From Chryseobacterium sp. BGARF1 (GTDB lineage: Bacteria > Bacteroidota > Bacteroidia > Flavobacteriales > Weeksellaceae): a DNA stretch of 64,000 nt. The notes beneath the pieces were generated by a model. It saw nothing but the letters and a program-made list of their open reading frames with translations. It ran no database searches and was not told the DNA's origin. A program made the translations under genes and the position numbers. Location of the stretch: contig NZ_LELA01000057.1 of NCBI RefSeq assembly GCF_001677955.1, positions 62,001 to 126,000 on the forward strand, in the 5' to 3' direction. Shown here piece by piece: positions 51,288 to 60,105 of this stretch; positions within the stretch are counted from its first letter, which is position 1; each line of letters starts with the position of its first letter.

Positions 51288-52370
51288 ATGTGGGAAACTT
51301 ACCTTGTTCTAAGTGCTTTATTGTTGATTTTAACCCTATTACCAAAAATACCGAGCTCGCATTGGATTTTTCGGTTTCCCGATTTTGGTAAAATTCAGAT
51401 TACTTATTTTACAATCATCACTTTTGCATTAGGTTTTATCATCACAAAAACAGAATATTTCTGGTATCTGCAAGGTTTATTATTGGCAATGATCATTTAT
51501 CACGGAATTACGCTGATTAAATATACTCCGCTTTATAAAGTTAAAAAGCATCCACAAACCGATCGATCTTCAAAGAAATATCATTTTATTTCCGCCAATG
51601 TTTATCAGTTTAACACCGATTTCAAAAAATTCATTGATCTCATCAACAAAAACAAGCCAGATATATTCCTGACAATGGAAAGCAACGCCGATTGGGAAAA
51701 AGCGCTACAGGTTTTAGAAAAAGATTATCCTTACCAACATAAAGTTACCCTTGAGAACACTTACGGAATGCATTTTTATTCTAAAATAAAAGTTGAAGGA
51801 TCAAAAACACATTATTTTGTAGCGGATGATATTCCGAGTATTGAAGCACATTTAAAAACCGAAGATGGTTTTGAATTTGTATTTTTTGGAGTTCATCCTC
51901 CTCCTCCAAGTCCTACTGAAGAAGAAACTTCAAAAGAAAGAGACGGCGATATTCTCAGCGTTGCCAAAAGAGTCACCGAAATAAAAAAACCGGTGATCGT
52001 TGTGGGAGATTTCAATAATGTTGCTTGGTCTAAATCTTCTATTTTATTCAGAAAAACAAGTCATTTGATCGATCCCAGGGTCGGCCATGCTTTTGTATCT
52101 ACTTTCCATGCAAAATACTGGCTTTTCAGATTTCCTATCGATCTGATGTTTCACAGTGAAGATATTTTCATTAAAGATTTAAAAACATTAGAAAATTTCG
52201 GTTCAGATCACCTTCCTATTTATTGTGAATTCTTTGTTGATCATCACAATGATGATCAGGAAGAACGAATAGAGCAAGCCGATCCGGAAGAAATTGCAGA
52301 AGCAGAAGAAATGATCGAAGAAGGAAAAGAAGAAGATGGCGAACGTGATGCTGTCGTAACTGAAGATTGA
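51288..52370 (+). CDS. Membrane-anchored endonuclease/exonuclease/phosphatase-family protein
   Basis: This 360-residue protein has three membrane helices in the first 90 residues, then an EEP (DNase I-like) domain. The catalytic pattern includes ESNADWEK (metal-binding Glu), FFGVHPPPPSP, VVGDFNNVAWS (Asp-Asn pair) and GSDHLPIYCEF (Asp-His pair). The last 40 residues are very acidic, with many Glu and Asp. The substrate could be nucleic acid or a phosphodiester such as a lipid; the sequence does not say. It converges on the PAP2 gene. Confidence 0.9.
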   Translation: MWETYLVLSALLLILTLLPKIPSSHWIFRFPDFGKIQITYFTIITFALGFIITKTEYFWYLQGLLLAMIIYHGITLIKYTPLYKVKKHPQTDRSSKKYHFISANVYQFNTDFKKFIDLINKNKPDIFLTMESNADWEKALQVLEKDYPYQHKVTLENTYGMHFYSKIKVEGSKTHYFVADDIPSIEAHLKTEDGFEFVFFGVHPPPPSPTEEETSKERDGDILSVAKRVTEIKKPVIVVGDFNNVAWSKSSILFRKTSHLIDPRVGHAFVSTFHAKYWLFRFPIDLMFHSEDIFIKDLKTLENFGSDHLPIYCEFFVDHHNDDQEERIEQADPEEIAEAEEMIEEGKEEDGERDAVVTED

Positions 52371-52396
52371 TAATTAATTTTAAATTGAAAAAAATC

Positions 52397-53083
52397 TTAT
52401 TGGATCTGTTTCTTTTTACTTCTAAGATAAATACTTCCTGTCAACATCACAAAGAGAACTCCAACGATGAATCCACCGATTACATCTGTAAACCAGTGTG
52501 CACCCAAATAAATACGCGAAACGGCTCCCAAAACGATCATCGCCGAGCAGATTATAGAGATCAATATTTTCCAGGATAATTTTAAAATATTTGAAGAAAT
52601 AGCGATCACCATCAATGTTCCGAAAAAAGCAGTATAAAATAAAACATGACCGCTTGGAAAGCTTTGATAATGTGTTTCTTCAACAATTCTTACAAAATCT
52701 GTCGTAGGTCTCGGACGGTCGATCAATGTTTTTAAAACATAACTTACACCTCCAGACAAAAGACACGACAATACAAAAAGAGCTTCTTTGGTATATTTAA
52801 ATATCAAGAAAATCAAAGAAAACATAACAACCATAATTGCTGCAACATAAACAGTTCCCAACCAACTGAAACCTTTCATCAAAACATCTAAAATAGCGTT
52901 TGGATCTTCCTGCAGTTCCTGAGAAACGAGAAGATCCCAAGACTTTGGAGAAGAATCAACCACATAAAAACTCAACAGGAGAAAAACAACGATAAAAAAA
53001 ATAGAAAAACACAGAAAAAATGTTTTTCTTTTATCTTTGAGATAGGTTGAGAAATCACTCAAAAACTCATTTTTGAAACCCAT
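52397..53083 (-). CDS. PAP2-family membrane phosphatase
   Basis: This 228-residue membrane protein has the acid-phosphatase triad: KTLIDRPRP (KX6RP type), SFPSGHVLFY (PSGH) and SRIYLGAHWFTDVIGG (SRX5HX3D). Six membrane helices fit the PAP2/undecaprenyl-pyrophosphate or lipid phosphatase architecture. Substrates may be lipid phosphates such as undecaprenyl diphosphate or phosphatidylglycerol phosphate. The gene faces the EEP gene, with 26 bases between the stops. Confidence 0.93.
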   Translation of the reverse strand: MGFKNEFLSDFSTYLKDKRKTFFLCFSIFFIVVFLLLSFYVVDSSPKSWDLLVSQELQEDPNAILDVLMKGFSWLGTVYVAAIMVVMFSLIFLIFKYTKEALFVLSCLLSGGVSYVLKTLIDRPRPTTDFVRIVEETHYQSFPSGHVLFYTAFFGTLMVIAISSNILKLSWKILISIICSAMIVLGAVSRIYLGAHWFTDVIGGFIVGVLFVMLTGSIYLRSKKKQIQ

Positions 53084-53237
53084 ATGATATGTTAAATTTG
53101 AATTGTTTTAATTAGATGGTCATTTGAGGCTGCAAATTTGATGCAAATTCTTTTACAGAAGGGAAATCTTTTTTCTATTTTAAAAAAAATAGAGGAATCT
53201 TTAACGCTACATCATATTAAATTCGTTCTTATTGAAT

Positions 53238-53657
53238 ATGAAAAAACAAATCGCAAAAGTAATAGGTTCAGGAATACTTGCCAGTTTTTTGGTAGGAACC
53301 ATTTTTATGATTATATTTTTAATCATAATCGACATGCAAACTCCAGATTATTATGAAGATGGTAGACCGAAAATGAACTGTTTTGGTGGTTTACAATATG
53401 GAATCGCATTAGGAATTCAAATAGTAATAGCTTTTCTTAGTTTACCTGCCTTTTTAATTCTGTTCAAACAAATCAGAAAAAATAAATACTTTGTAATTCT
53501 GGCATTTTTCGTAGGCTATTTTCTTTATCTGTCTTTAATTTTGGCAAGTCTTTCAGAGTTTTCAGGTGAAGAATACTTTATTATTATTCCTTGGATTAAC
53601 TTTTTAGTTTGGATTTTTTATTACTTTAAATTGAGAAAGATAATTAACAGAGATTAA
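53238..53657 (+). CDS. Four-helix membrane protein of unknown function
   Basis: This 139-residue protein has about four membrane helices: VIGSGILASFLVGTIFMII, YGIALGIQIVIAFLSLPAF, FVILAFFVGYFLYLSLIL and FIIIPWINFLVWIFYYF. The second loop carries NCFGG. The ATG at 53238 is preferred to a TTG two codons earlier. I do not recognise a family. It converges on the small gene that follows mvaD. Confidence 0.75.
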   Translation: MKKQIAKVIGSGILASFLVGTIFMIIFLIIIDMQTPDYYEDGRPKMNCFGGLQYGIALGIQIVIAFLSLPAFLILFKQIRKNKYFVILAFFVGYFLYLSLILASLSEFSGEEYFIIIPWINFLVWIFYYFKLRKIINRD

Positions 53658-53669
53658 TAAAGCAAAAAA

Positions 53670-53688
53670 AGCGAACTAAAAGTCCGCT
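53670..53688 (-). terminator. Terminator of the mvaD transcript
   Basis: An 8-bp stem AGCGAACT/AGTCCGCT with one mismatch and loop AAA is followed by seven T on the minus strand. It lies just after the stop of the small gene at 53697, which supports that gene being the operon's last. Confidence 0.7.
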
Positions 53689-53696
53689 CCTATATT

Positions 53697-53858
53697 TTAA
53701 AAAGGCCAAAGATCTCGCCAATCCCATTCCCAATTGATTGTTCTGTTTCTTCCCCAAGTTTCAACAACTGAACCTTTATTGTAACTCACATTAAAATAGA
53801 GCAATAGCAGAAAACCAATCAATAAGCAAATTAGTAAAACTCTTTTCTTCTTTTTCAT
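53697..53858 (-). CDS. 53-residue single-helix membrane protein, coupled to mvaD
   Basis: This short gene is below common length limits. The ATG starts one base after the mvaD stop (TAG-A-ATG), the usual sign of translational coupling. Residues 2-6 are basic (KKKKR), and a hydrophobic helix VLLICLLIGFLLLLYF follows. The C-terminal half is Trp-rich (TWGRNRTINWEWDWRDLWPF) and should lie outside the cytoplasm. A terminator hairpin follows the stop. I know no family. A signal-anchor peptide acting at the membrane is the natural reading. Confidence 0.7.
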   Translation of the reverse strand: MKKKKRVLLICLLIGFLLLLYFNVSYNKGSVVETWGRNRTINWEWDWRDLWPF

Positions 53859-53859
53859 T

Positions 53860-54918
53860 CTAAAACTTCATCACATCCTTCACTACTCCATTTTTCTGAG
53901 TATGTTGAAGTAATTCTTGTTCGATAAAAGTTTTTATTTTTTCTTCTGAACCATCATTTGGAAACAGTAAATGAACATTTGCTCCTGCATCCAATGTAAA
54001 GAATAATGGTAAATCTGTTTCTCTTCTGAAATCCCAAATTTTATTGATTACTTCTAGAGTTCCTGTTTTCATTAAAATAAATGCAGGGTCACTCATCATC
54101 ATCATCGCGTGAAGCGTTAATGCTTCGTGTTCTACCAATTTGATAAATCCTTGTAAATCCCCGCTTTTCAAGATCTCTTTCATAGGAACAAAGTTTTCTC
54201 TTGCTTCCTGAAATCTTCTTTCCGCATACGGATTGGTATTCATCAAACCATGACCAACCGTTGAAGAAACGCTTTTTACTCCTTCATGGATCAGCAAAAC
54301 CCAATCATTAAAATCTTTGAAAATATCATGAATTTCAGAATTAGGATATTGTACTGCAAATAAGTCTGAACTCCCTGAAACCTCGTCCGATTCACCCCAA
54401 ACAACTAATCCGTTGTAAAGACTTCTGCAAGCACTTCCGCTTCCTAATCTTGCTAAAAAAGATGCTTTCGTTAAGGATTCTTCATCAGAATTTTTTCCGG
54501 AAAAACTTTCATCCAATTTCATCAGACATTTTGCAATCGCACCAAAACCTGATGCTGAACTTGCAATTCCTGAACTGTGAGGAAATGTATTTTCTGTTTT
54601 TATGATATATTTTCCTTTTAAAATCCAAGGCAGGTACTGCTCGATATTTTTAAAATATTTTTCAATTTTTTCGGCAAACTTCACTTCTTCATTTCCTGCA
54701 AGAAAAGTCTGAACAGAAAATGGTTCGTTGGCTGAAAACTCTATTTCAGTATTTGTTTTGCAATGATTTAATGTAAAACTGATACTCGGATTTGCTGGAA
54801 TCTGGTCTTTATACTTTCCCCAATATTTAATCAAAGCAATATTTGACGGACAGCTTTCTGAAACTGTTTGTGTATGTATATTAAATTCTTTTTTTCCTAA
54901 AAATTCTTGTGTTGTCAT
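53860..54918 (-). CDS. mvaD: Diphosphomevalonate decarboxylase
   Basis: MvaD converts mevalonate diphosphate to isopentenyl diphosphate, the last step of the mevalonate route that many Flavobacteriia use instead of the DXP route. This 352-residue GHMP-family enzyme has SCPSNIALIKYWGK at the N terminus, the ATP motif FPHSSGIASSASGFGAIA and the catalytic-acid region TLDAGANVHLLF. Substrate could instead be mevalonate 3,5-bisphosphate, a relative. Other mevalonate genes are not in the window. A palindromic element lies just upstream of the start. Confidence 0.92.
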   Translation of the reverse strand: MTTQEFLGKKEFNIHTQTVSESCPSNIALIKYWGKYKDQIPANPSISFTLNHCKTNTEIEFSANEPFSVQTFLAGNEEVKFAEKIEKYFKNIEQYLPWILKGKYIIKTENTFPHSSGIASSASGFGAIAKCLMKLDESFSGKNSDEESLTKASFLARLGSGSACRSLYNGLVVWGESDEVSGSSDLFAVQYPNSEIHDIFKDFNDWVLLIHEGVKSVSSTVGHGLMNTNPYAERRFQEARENFVPMKEILKSGDLQGFIKLVEHEALTLHAMMMMSDPAFILMKTGTLEVINKIWDFRRETDLPLFFTLDAGANVHLLFPNDGSEEKIKTFIEQELLQHTQKNGVVKDVMKF

Positions 54919-54931
54919 AGTTTATTTTTTT

Positions 54932-55088
54932 ACCACAAAAGAGACAAAGTTTTTTTATTAAACACATTAGAACACATTAGTTTTATTAAGTTTAAAAACT
55001 TTGAAAACAAAAGTTCACATAAGAAAGAAAATCAAAGATTTTCAAAAGAACTTATGTGTTTAAAACTTTTATCACTTTTATCTTTGTT
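54932..55088. repeat. Palindromic intergenic element, mvaD/fadD gap
   Basis: Outer ends ACCACAAAAGAGACAAAG and CTTTTATCTTTGTTGT pair imperfectly. Inside are CACATAAG (55016-55023) with CTTATGTG (55051-55058) and GAAAATC-AAA-GATTTTC (55027-55043). The architecture, including an AAA loop, resembles the 160-base cores at 32873-33477. No coding region is seen. Confidence 0.65.
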
Positions 55089-55093
55089 GTAGT

Positions 55094-56866
55094 TTAATAC
55101 ATTTCCTCAATAATATCGGCATATTTTTTCAGCACGATATTTCTTTTAATCTTCAAGGTTGGGGTTATTTCTCCTGTACCAATTTCAAATTCGGCAGGCA
55201 TTAAAGTAAACTTTTTTACCTTTTCGAAGTCAGAAAGATGCTGTTGCAATTCATTGATTTTTTCTTTGTAAAAGTCGATTACTTCCTTCTTTTTTACAAG
55301 CTCTTCCCAATGGGTAAACGGAATATTGCTTTTCTTAAGATAATCGTTCAAAAACTCAAAATTCGGAACAATTAAAGCAGAGACAAACTGTTTTCCTTCA
55401 GCGATCAAAACAATCTGCTGGATGAAATTATTATTGGTCAACAAATTTTCGATCATTTGCGGGGCAATATATTTTCCATTGGAGGTTTTCATCAGATCTT
55501 TGATCCTATCAGTAATAAATAAATTACCTTTTTCGTCAAACCTTCCTGCATCACCAGTTTTAAACCAACCATCCTGAGTGAAAACTTTTTCGGTTTCTTC
55601 AGGCTTGTTATAATATCCTTTCATAATTCCGTTTCCTTTTGCCTGAATCTCGTCTTGTTCACCAATACGAATTTCAACGCCCGGTAAAGGTTTTCCACAG
55701 CTTCCGTGTTCAAAATTTGTGAACGGAAAAGCTGTTAAAGTTGCGGTAGTTTCCGTAAGGCCGTAACCAACGGTAAGATGAATGTTCACCGATTCGAAAA
55801 ATTGGGTAACTTCCGGTGACAAAGAAGCGCCTCCACAAGGCATAAACCAAAGTCTACCTCCCATTTTTTCTTTAATTTTACTGTAAACCAGCAATTCTGC
55901 AAAGGTTTCTTTTATTTTTAAACCGAATGGAATTTGCTTTTCCGTTCTTCTTAATTCTCCGGTTTGTTTACCTACTTCTAAAGCCCAATTGAAGATTTTC
56001 TTTTTTAGTGACGAACCTTCTTCTGCTTTTTCTAAAACTCCAGCATACACTTTCTGAAAAAACCTCGGAACCGCGCACATCATCGTTGGCTTCACCTCTT
56101 CCAAAGCTTTGGCAATACTTTTCGGATCTTCTAAAAAATAAACTCTCGCTCCCCCATACAGACAAAGCAAACTCCAGCTTCTTTCGAAAACGTGGGTTAA
56201 AGGTAAAAACGCTAATGAAAGTTCTTCTTCGAAATTTTTAAATTTAAAAAATTCAAAATGCGCATCGAATGCTTTAGTGAAATTTCCATGCGTTAACATC
56301 ACTCCTTTCGGCGCTCCTGTAGTTCCCGAAGTATAAATAATGGTGGCTAAATCATCATCATTTTTAGAAATAATTTCAAGTTCCGGAGAAGATTTTGAGA
56401 TAAAATCTTCAAGATAAAAACTGTTGAATTCTTTCTTGATCCACACTGCTTTTTTAGAAACAATAATTGTTTTAAGCGGATTATCGTTGCTTTCTTTTTT
56501 CAAAATTTCAAGACAGCCATCATACTGCACCTGATCGCCTACCAAAACTACTTTGGCACCAGAATCTTGCAATATAAACTCTGCCTGTTCTGCATTGTTG
56601 GTAGAATAAATAGGCACTGTAATAGCACCGATCGACATCGCAGCCAGATCGAATATCATCCATTCTGCAGAATTATCTGCATAAATTGCCACTTTATCAT
56701 TTTCCTCAACACCTGAATTTTTCAGCGCATTGGCGGTTTTAAAAACAATTTCACCAAATTTTTTCCAGCTCAATTCTTTCCAGCCTTCCTTTTTCTTGAA
56801 ACCTACTGCCGATTTTAAAGGGTGCTTTTCTATATTTTTTTTAATAATTGCCTCTGCAAGATTCAT
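55094..56866 (-). CDS. fadD: Long-chain acyl-CoA synthetase (AMP-forming)
   Basis: This 590-residue adenylate-forming enzyme activates fatty acids to acyl-CoA. The AMP-binding motif TIIYTSGTTGAPKGVMLTH, the GYGLTETTATLT block and the hinge FKTGDAGRFDEKGNLFITDRIKDLMK are all intact, and the C-terminal Lys lies in ITPTLKIKRNIVLKKY. It belongs to the long-chain (FadD/FACL) branch. Its ATG overlaps the stop of the epimerase gene by one base (TAATG), so the two are coupled. Confidence 0.93.
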   Translation of the reverse strand: MNLAEAIIKKNIEKHPLKSAVGFKKKEGWKELSWKKFGEIVFKTANALKNSGVEENDKVAIYADNSAEWMIFDLAAMSIGAITVPIYSTNNAEQAEFILQDSGAKVVLVGDQVQYDGCLEILKKESNDNPLKTIIVSKKAVWIKKEFNSFYLEDFISKSSPELEIISKNDDDLATIIYTSGTTGAPKGVMLTHGNFTKAFDAHFEFFKFKNFEEELSLAFLPLTHVFERSWSLLCLYGGARVYFLEDPKSIAKALEEVKPTMMCAVPRFFQKVYAGVLEKAEEGSSLKKKIFNWALEVGKQTGELRRTEKQIPFGLKIKETFAELLVYSKIKEKMGGRLWFMPCGGASLSPEVTQFFESVNIHLTVGYGLTETTATLTAFPFTNFEHGSCGKPLPGVEIRIGEQDEIQAKGNGIMKGYYNKPEETEKVFTQDGWFKTGDAGRFDEKGNLFITDRIKDLMKTSNGKYIAPQMIENLLTNNNFIQQIVLIAEGKQFVSALIVPNFEFLNDYLKKSNIPFTHWEELVKKKEVIDFYKEKINELQQHLSDFEKVKKFTLMPAEFEIGTGEITPTLKIKRNIVLKKYADIIEEMY

Positions 56867-57882
56867 TATTTTTTGTTCAGCTTTTTGTCGTTAATATAAT
56901 TGTTGAGATGAAAATCGATGCTTTCTTGTACAGGAATAAATTTAAAACCTAATTTATCCTTAATTTTCTGATTAGAAATTACATTCAGAGAAGAAACCGC
57001 CTCAATATTTGATTGGGTAGCCATTTTCAGTTGAGGAAAGATCCATCCGAAAAGAAAGTTGGCTATTCTACCGATCTCCAAAGTACTTTTTGAAAGAATT
57101 TTCGCTTCTTTCAATCCTAATTTTGTTCTGATCTGTTTTCCAAGATCAGCGTATTTTTTATTTTCTGAAACGATAATAAAACGTTCTCCGAAATTACTAT
57201 TTTCCATCAGCTTGATTGAGATTTCAGCTACATCTCTTACGTCAACATAACTTGTTCCGCCCGAGAAAGTAAAGCTGTTGTTCTCAAAAGTCGGGAAAAT
57301 ATCTCCGCTGCTTTTTCCCCAGTTTCCTGTTCCGATGATCATTCCGGGATTGATGATAATTGTATTTAATCCTTCTGCAGAAGCTCTCCAAATTTCCATT
57401 TCAGAAAGATGTTTTGAAATTGCATAAGCCGAATGTTCTTCTTTAGGATTAAAATCTGAATTTTCATCTAATTCACCTTTTTCATTCAATAAATCCAACA
57501 CGGCAATCGAACTGACGTGAAGAAATTTTTCGACCGTAGAATTTTCACAGGCAAAAAGAAGATTCTCTGTAGCCTTGATGTTGGTATGATACATCTCTTT
57601 CTCATCTTTTGGATGAAAACTCACTTTTGCAGCACAGTGATAAACTTCAGTAACGCCTTCTAAGACATATTCAATAGAATTAATATCATCGAAATCAACA
57701 TCTATCCATTCGATTTTATTGAAAAAATTGTCATGATCTCCGGTATAATACTGATAAGAATGTTTTACTTCATTGATGTTGCTTGAAGGTCTTTTTGCAG
57801 CACGCACTTTTTTACCTTTTTTCAAAAGTTCTAAAACAATGACTCTGCCTAAAATTCCTGTTGCTCCTGTTACAAAAACCAT
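56866..57882 (-). CDS. NAD(P)-dependent epimerase/dehydratase (extended SDR)
   Basis: This 338-residue protein is an extended short-chain dehydrogenase. The start at 57882 places the nucleotide loop VFVTGATGILGRVI at the N terminus. Asp near WIDVDFDD, VYHCAAKVSF, VSSIAVLDLL and the active-site YAISKHLSE (Tyr-X3-Lys) are visible. An upstream in-frame extension of 26 codons is basic and unlikely. The partner fadD suggests a lipid or fatty-acid-linked substrate. It may be a 3-beta-hydroxysteroid-dehydrogenase-like or dihydroflavonol-reductase-like enzyme. Confidence 0.88.
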   Translation of the reverse strand: MVFVTGATGILGRVIVLELLKKGKKVRAAKRPSSNINEVKHSYQYYTGDHDNFFNKIEWIDVDFDDINSIEYVLEGVTEVYHCAAKVSFHPKDEKEMYHTNIKATENLLFACENSTVEKFLHVSSIAVLDLLNEKGELDENSDFNPKEEHSAYAISKHLSEMEIWRASAEGLNTIIINPGMIIGTGNWGKSSGDIFPTFENNSFTFSGGTSYVDVRDVAEISIKLMENSNFGERFIIVSENKKYADLGKQIRTKLGLKEAKILSKSTLEIGRIANFLFGWIFPQLKMATQSNIEAVSSLNVISNQKIKDKLGFKFIPVQESIDFHLNNYINDKKLNKK

Positions 57883-58284
57883 GAATTTAATTCTAATTGA
57901 TGACCTTCTAAATTTAGTCGATTTTATTTTTATCAAGAATTGATTTGAGTTGAATTTCAACCGAAAAACAATTTGTGCAAATTTGCAACTTTTTCAGTCA
58001 AAACTCATTAGATTTTCATAATTATTCACATTATTTGAAGCCATAAAAAAAGGAAACCTACGTGCTAAGTTTCCTTTTTGATGCAAATTTGTTAAATATG
58101 AATTAACTACCAAATAACAACAAGCACATTTAAAACAATCAATAAAATTGTATTTCATTTAAATATAACAAAACACAAAATAAATATACTTATCAATTTG
58201 ACAAAACCAATTTACAACAAAATAATTCACAATATTTAAAAATAAAGTATTTGGGAAAAATTTAACAATTTTTAAAACAGTTGT
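57883..58284. other. Gene-free AT-rich gap
   Basis: No coding region is supported. It contains the hairpin at 58046-58079 and, beyond it, about 200 bases of low-complexity AT-rich DNA without repeats that I could identify. The promoter of the SDR-fadD operon should lie at its left end, but no clear TAnnTTTG was found. Confidence 0.5.
58046..58079 (-). terminator. Hairpin, likely terminator of the esterase gene
   Basis: A 10-bp stem AAAAAGGAAA/TTTCCTTTTT has a 14-base loop and T on the minus strand. It is 205 bases after the esterase stop, which is unusually far. Confidence 0.5.
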
Positions 58285-59076
58285 TTAGTTTACTATATTT
58301 AAAAAATCTTTCACCACTACTGCAAAATCAACAGGATTATCTGCCTGAACCCAGTGTGCGGCATTTTTGATTTTTACAAACTGAGCTTTCGGAAACTGCT
58401 GTTTGATAGAAAACTCATCCTGTGGCAAAATGTAATTTGATTTTTCACCTGCAATAAATAAAGTTTCACCCTGAAAAACTCCATACCTGATTGCATTGGA
58501 AACAAATTGATTGTATTTTTCTGCAAGCGTTTTCAGATTAAATCTCCAGTTCAATTTTTTGCTGTCACCAGATTCTTCCCAATACAAATTTTTAGCTAAA
58601 AACTGAATCGTAGATCTCTCAGGAATATATTGAGTTAAAACCGCTTCAACATCATTTCTAGAACTTACCGTATTAAAATCTACCGTTTCTAAAGCTTTGA
58701 TAATTCCCTGGTGATGTGGCGGATAAGCTTTTGGAGAAATATCCACAACGATTAATTTTTCTACTTTTTCAGGATAATTGATGGCGAACTGCATCACCGC
58801 TTTTCCACCCAAAGAATGTCCTAAAACGTGAGCTTTTTCAATTCCGTAATGATTCATATAATTGGCAATATCATCTGCCAAATCATCATGCGACATCTCT
58901 TCAGAATGAAAGCTTCTGCCGTGATTCCTCAAATCAATTAAATGAACCGGTAAAAAATCTCCTAATTCTTTCCCGAAACTTCCCCAATTATCAAGCATTC
59001 CAAACAAACCGTGAAATACCAAAAGTGGTGTTGACGACAAATTTTCGCCAAATATTTTTGAATGTAAAATTTCCAT
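58285..59076 (-). CDS. Alpha/beta hydrolase (YbfF-like esterase)
   Basis: This 263-residue cytosolic hydrolase has the oxyanion region LLVFHGLFGMLDNWG, the nucleophile elbow GHSLGGKAVM with Ser, VDISPKAYPP (acidic region) and the C-terminal NAAHWVQADNP with the catalytic His. LRNHGRSFHSEEMS is typical of the YbfF/esterase group. The natural substrate is unknown. The gene is separated from pdxJ by a heptad-repeat palindrome. Confidence 0.9.
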   Translation of the reverse strand: MEILHSKIFGENLSSTPLLVFHGLFGMLDNWGSFGKELGDFLPVHLIDLRNHGRSFHSEEMSHDDLADDIANYMNHYGIEKAHVLGHSLGGKAVMQFAINYPEKVEKLIVVDISPKAYPPHHQGIIKALETVDFNTVSSRNDVEAVLTQYIPERSTIQFLAKNLYWEESGDSKKLNWRFNLKTLAEKYNQFVSNAIRYGVFQGETLFIAGEKSNYILPQDEFSIKQQFPKAQFVKIKNAAHWVQADNPVDFAVVVKDFLNIVN

Positions 59077-59088
59077 AATTTTTAATTA

Positions 59089-59168
59089 AGATGTTAGAAA
59101 TTAGATATTAGAAGTTAGTAAAACAGTCTACAATACTAACTTCTAATTTCTAACATCTAGTTTCTAAT
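59089..59168. repeat. Heptad-repeat palindrome between pdxJ and the esterase gene
   Basis: A left arm AGATGTTAGAAATTAGATAT... pairs with the right arm TACTAACTTCTAATTTCTAA..., leaving an unpaired 7-base unit. Every 7 bases a TTAG or CTAG appears. It fills the gap between the pdxJ stop and the esterase ATG. Confidence 0.8.
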
Positions 59169-59169
59169 T

Positions 59170-59889
59170 CTACCATTTTGCTAATCTCTTCAAATACGAC
59201 TGAACCGTATTTTCCATTCCCATATACAACGCTTCAGAAACCAAAGCATGACCAATAGAAACTTCTAAAAGATTCGGAATATTGTCTGCAAAATATTTTA
59301 AATTTTCTAAACTTAAATCGTGACCTGCATTAATTCCCAAACCAAATTCAGCAGCTTTTACAGCCGTTTCGTAATAAGGTTTTATGGCTTCTTCTTTATT
59401 AACGGTGTAATTTTTTGCATAAGCCTCTGTGTACAACTCGATTCTATCTGCTCCTGTTTGGGCAGCACTCTCCACCAATTCAGGATTCGGGTCAAGAAAA
59501 ATAGAAGTACGAATTCCTACATTTTTAAACTCAGCGATAATTTCCTTTAAAAAATCAAGATGTTTTTTTGTATCCCATCCTGCATTTGAAGTAATGGCAT
59601 CATCTGCATCAGGAACCAAAGTCACCTGTTCCGGCTTTACCTGAAGAACCATATCGATAAATTCGCGGTGAGGGTTTCCTTCAATATTATATTCAGTCGT
59701 TACCAAAGGCTTCAGATTATAAACATCTTTTCTGGTAATATGTCTTTCATCAGGTCTTGGATGAATAGTAATTCCGTGTGCACCAAATTCCTGAATTTTT
59801 ATTGCAGCTTCTGTCACGCTTGGTGTTTCGCCTCCTCTAGCGTTTCTTAAAGTTGCAATTTTATTAATGTTTACACTTAGTTTTGTCAT
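59170..59889 (-). CDS. pdxJ: Pyridoxine 5'-phosphate synthase
   Basis: PdxJ condenses 1-deoxy-D-xylulose 5-phosphate with 3-amino-2-oxopropyl phosphate to make pyridoxine 5'-phosphate. The 239-residue TIM barrel shows LSVNINKIATLRNARGGE, the GITIHPRPDERHI block, VTLVPDAD and NAGHDLSLENL. Its presence means the DXP-dependent vitamin B6 route is used, though isoprenoids seem to come from mevalonate. A promoter-like TATTTTTG is at 59983-59976 on the minus strand. Confidence 0.95.
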   Translation of the reverse strand: MTKLSVNINKIATLRNARGGETPSVTEAAIKIQEFGAHGITIHPRPDERHITRKDVYNLKPLVTTEYNIEGNPHREFIDMVLQVKPEQVTLVPDADDAITSNAGWDTKKHLDFLKEIIAEFKNVGIRTSIFLDPNPELVESAAQTGADRIELYTEAYAKNYTVNKEEAIKPYYETAVKAAEFGLGINAGHDLSLENLKYFADNIPNLLEVSIGHALVSEALYMGMENTVQSYLKRLAKW

Positions 59890-60105
59890 TGTATTATTGA
59901 AGTTTGAGGCTTAAAATGAGAATTTTAAATATATCAAATAAAACTCGAGATCTTACTTCCTCATTAATTAAAGTACAAAAATAAAAAAACCACTCGAAAA
60001 TGGCTTTATAAAAGTTTTTTAATTTCCTGTGAGCACAAGTCTGGCTATAGTAAAATAATGTTTACCATAAGTAAGGTCAAAATCTAACAAAATAATTTAA
60101 AATAT

